Source: Rhodanobacter sp. C06
Lineage (GTDB): Bacteria > Pseudomonadota > Gammaproteobacteria > Xanthomonadales > Rhodanobacteraceae
Direction: 5' to 3'
Assembly: GCF_002001105.1 (NCBI RefSeq)
Contig: NZ_MUNP01000070.1
Coordinates: 141,093-205,092 of the forward strand
DNA: 64,000 nt
This document shows positions 62,474 through 64,000 of this stretch, piece by piece. Each line of letters opens with the position of its first letter. Position 1 is the first letter of the stretch. Under the pieces are notes generated by a model. It saw only the letters and a program-made list of their open reading frames with translations, searched no databases and had not been told where the DNA came from. Both the position numbers and the translations under genes were made by a program.

Positions 62474-64000
62474 GCAACCTCAGCGGTCGTACGGTAAACG
62501 GGATCAAGCAATGGCTCACCACGCTGGCGTCCGGCAAGCCCGGATTCCAGCGGCGGCGAGAGCAGGACCGCGCCATCTACGCGATCGCGCGGGCACTGGA
62601 ACCGGAGGACGAGGACGCCGTACGGCTGATCGCCCTCGAAGGTCCTACGGGGATCGGCAAGAGCATCGCCTACCTCATCGCCGGTCTCGTTGCGGCTCAG
62701 CATCACGGCAGGACGCTCATCGTCAGTACGGCCACCGTCGCGCTCCAACAGCAGCTCGCGAACGACCTCACCGCGATCGCCAGTCTCGGCGCGACTCCCG
62801 TCCGTACGGCGATCGTCAAAGGACGCGGCCGGTACCTCTGCGACCGCAACCTCGCCTCGTTGTCCGGCGAGGACCCGGACCAGCTCGGCCTCGACCTCGG
62901 CGGCGACTCCACCGTCGGCGGGCAGTGGCCCTTCAAGCCGACAGCAGAGGAGCGAGAAGCGGTAGGAGCACCGTGGGCTTCGCGGAAGGACCGCGAGTGG
63001 GACGGCGACCTCGACACCTGGCAGCGCCCCCTCTCCGTCCGGCTGCGACCGTTGCTCACCACGACGTCGAAGGGCTGCGCCGGCGCCGGCGCCGGCTGTC
63101 CGTTCGCGACCGGCTGCGGCCTCCTACGCGCTCGCCGGTCCATCCGCGACAGCGACGTCGTCGTCGTGAACCACGCGATGCTGCTGGCCGACCAGCGGGA
63201 GGGTGGTGGCGGTGCCATCCTTCCTCCCCTGGACGAGTCGATTCTTGTCGTGGACGAGGCGCACCACCTGCCCGACGTGGCGGTGGAGGCGCAGGCGGAC
63301 GGTGTCGTCATAGGCGGACACGCCAAGCGGTTGAAGGCGACGATGGAGGTCATCCAGCGTGCCGGCGGCGTACGGGCGAAGGTGCTGGGTGCGTCGGCCC
63401 TCGACCGGCTGACCGAAGCGGAGCGCGACGTCGCGTCCGTCTTGGACGCACTGGGCCGCGTGATCACTCCCCTCCTCCCGGCGAGCGAGGCCAGCGTCGC
63501 GGCGGGACGCCGGTACGGGCGCGTCTTCGGCGCAGCGACCTCAGCGCGCCTCCACGCGCATTCCTTGGACGGGCTGCGCTCGGATCTTGAGCTGGGCGCC
63601 TCCCGCGCGAAGGTGCTGCTGGACCAGGTGGAGCGAGAGAAGGAGAAGCTGACGAAGGAGCCGCCGGCGGGGGCGGGGTCTGGGATGGTGGCGCGCATCG
63701 TACGCGAGCTGGGCGACGCATCGGCCTGGCTGCAGTCCTGCCATGACACCCTTGCTCTGCTTTCCTTTGACGACGACAAGGCTGACGCACCGGTGGCGCG
63801 CTGGCTCACCCGCGACCCGCAGGGCGTCGTGGAGGTCCACGCGTCCCCGGTGGACGCATCGGCGTGGCTCGCGAACGTCGTGTGGCGGAAGGCCTTCGGC
63901 GCGGTCGCGGTCTCCGCCACTCTCCGTGCGATGGGCGACTTCCGTCACTTCGCCGAGCGGTCAGGTCTACGGCGTATCCGCGAGACGGCGTACGTCGCCC
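62470..64000 (+). CDS. DinG-like XPD-type Fe-S DNA helicase, N-terminal part (cut by window edge)
   Basis: An open frame of 510 codons without a stop before the window ends. Walker A is GPTGIGKS (58-65), the DEAH box is VVDEAHH (260-266), and a later SAT motif is VSATLR (481-486). Four cysteines, C124 (RYLCDR), C203, C210 and C216 (GCAGAGAGCPFATGC), match the [4Fe-4S] site of DinG/XPD helicases. Such helicases unwind DNA 5'-3' and resolve R-loops or D-loops. It could be a chromosomal DinG paralogue or part of a mobile element. The gene is coupled to the 99-residue unknown upstream. Confidence 0.85.
   Translation, partial: MSNLSGRTVNGIKQWLTTLASGKPGFQRRREQDRAIYAIARALEPEDEDAVRLIALEGPTGIGKSIAYLIAGLVAAQHHGRTLIVSTATVALQQQLANDLTAIASLGATPVRTAIVKGRGRYLCDRNLASLSGEDPDQLGLDLGGDSTVGGQWPFKPTAEEREAVGAPWASRKDREWDGDLDTWQRPLSVRLRPLLTTTSKGCAGAGAGCPFATGCGLLRARRSIRDSDVVVVNHAMLLADQREGGGGAILPPLDESILVVDEAHHLPDVAVEAQADGVVIGGHAKRLKATMEVIQRAGGVRAKVLGASALDRLTEAERDVASVLDALGRVITPLLPASEASVAAGRRYGRVFGAATSARLHAHSLDGLRSDLELGASRAKVLLDQVEREKEKLTKEPPAGAGSGMVARIVRELGDASAWLQSCHDTLALLSFDDDKADAPVARWLTRDPQGVVEVHASPVDASAWLANVVWRKAFGAVAVSATLRAMGDFRHFAERSGLRRIRETAYVA

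Noticed and set aside
62470..64000. Calling the helicase a type IV CRISPR csf4/CasDinG
   Set aside because: No cas genes or repeats are visible, and the four Fe-S cysteines fit the ordinary DinG/XPD type better.

Overview
The window is high-GC DNA from a denitrifying gammaproteobacterium, most likely a Rhodanobacter-like member of the Rhodanobacteraceae/Xanthomonadales. This placement is an inference. It rests on the GC-rich codon use, a DUF3247-type protein mainly known from xanthomonads, and a Tat-exported (clade I type) NosZ system next to a quinol-dependent NO reductase. No rRNA, tRNA or CRISPR array was seen.

Region 1 (1-23.2 kb) looks like a low-oxygen survival island. It holds six universal stress proteins (UspA family), a BON-domain protein, a nitroreductase, a GNAT acetyltransferase, a zinc alcohol dehydrogenase and a MaoC-phosphotransacetylase fusion. 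It also holds phosphoketolase and acetate kinase (divergent), a CydA-like membrane protein followed by a 41-residue CydX but no CydB, a response regulator with a hybrid histidine kinase, and a Crp/Fnr regulator without the Fe-S cysteines. A shrunken ribonucleotide-reductase-like protein completes the set. Eleven FNR/Anr-type palindromes (TTGAT-N4-ATCAA or close variants) sit in the promoter gaps, so the island reads as one regulon. Xfp, Pta and AckA would give acetyl-phosphate and ATP by substrate-level phosphorylation when respiration stops.

Region 2 (23.5-42.2 kb) is respiratory and denitrifying. A zf-CHCC protein is followed by one tightly packed operon for nitrous oxide reduction: ferredoxin reductase-like flavoprotein, apbE, nosR, nosZ, nosD, nosF, nosY, nosL. 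On the other strand a qNor-type NO reductase is followed by sdhB-sdhC-sdhD-acnA with no sdhA.

Region 3 (42.4-48.6 kb) starts with a frameshifted IS256-family element and scattered copies of its end sequence. Next comes a three-gene operon: a 139-residue unknown, a KaiC-like double ATPase and a fused GGDEF/histidine kinase. A double PRC-barrel protein follows.

Region 4 (48.9-61.3 kb) is mixed: transketolase, an RcnB-like protein, an NRAMP-related transporter, a phospholipase D lipoprotein, small stress-type proteins (DUF3309, CsbD-like), a desaturase overlapping a Na+/H+ antiporter, and a second Crp/Fnr-type regulator.

Region 5 (61.4-64 kb) begins with a GCA-rich repetitive stretch and a strong 17-bp inverted repeat. 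These lead into a two-gene module: a 99-residue unknown and a DinG-like Fe-S helicase that runs off the end of the window. This may be the edge of an acquired element.
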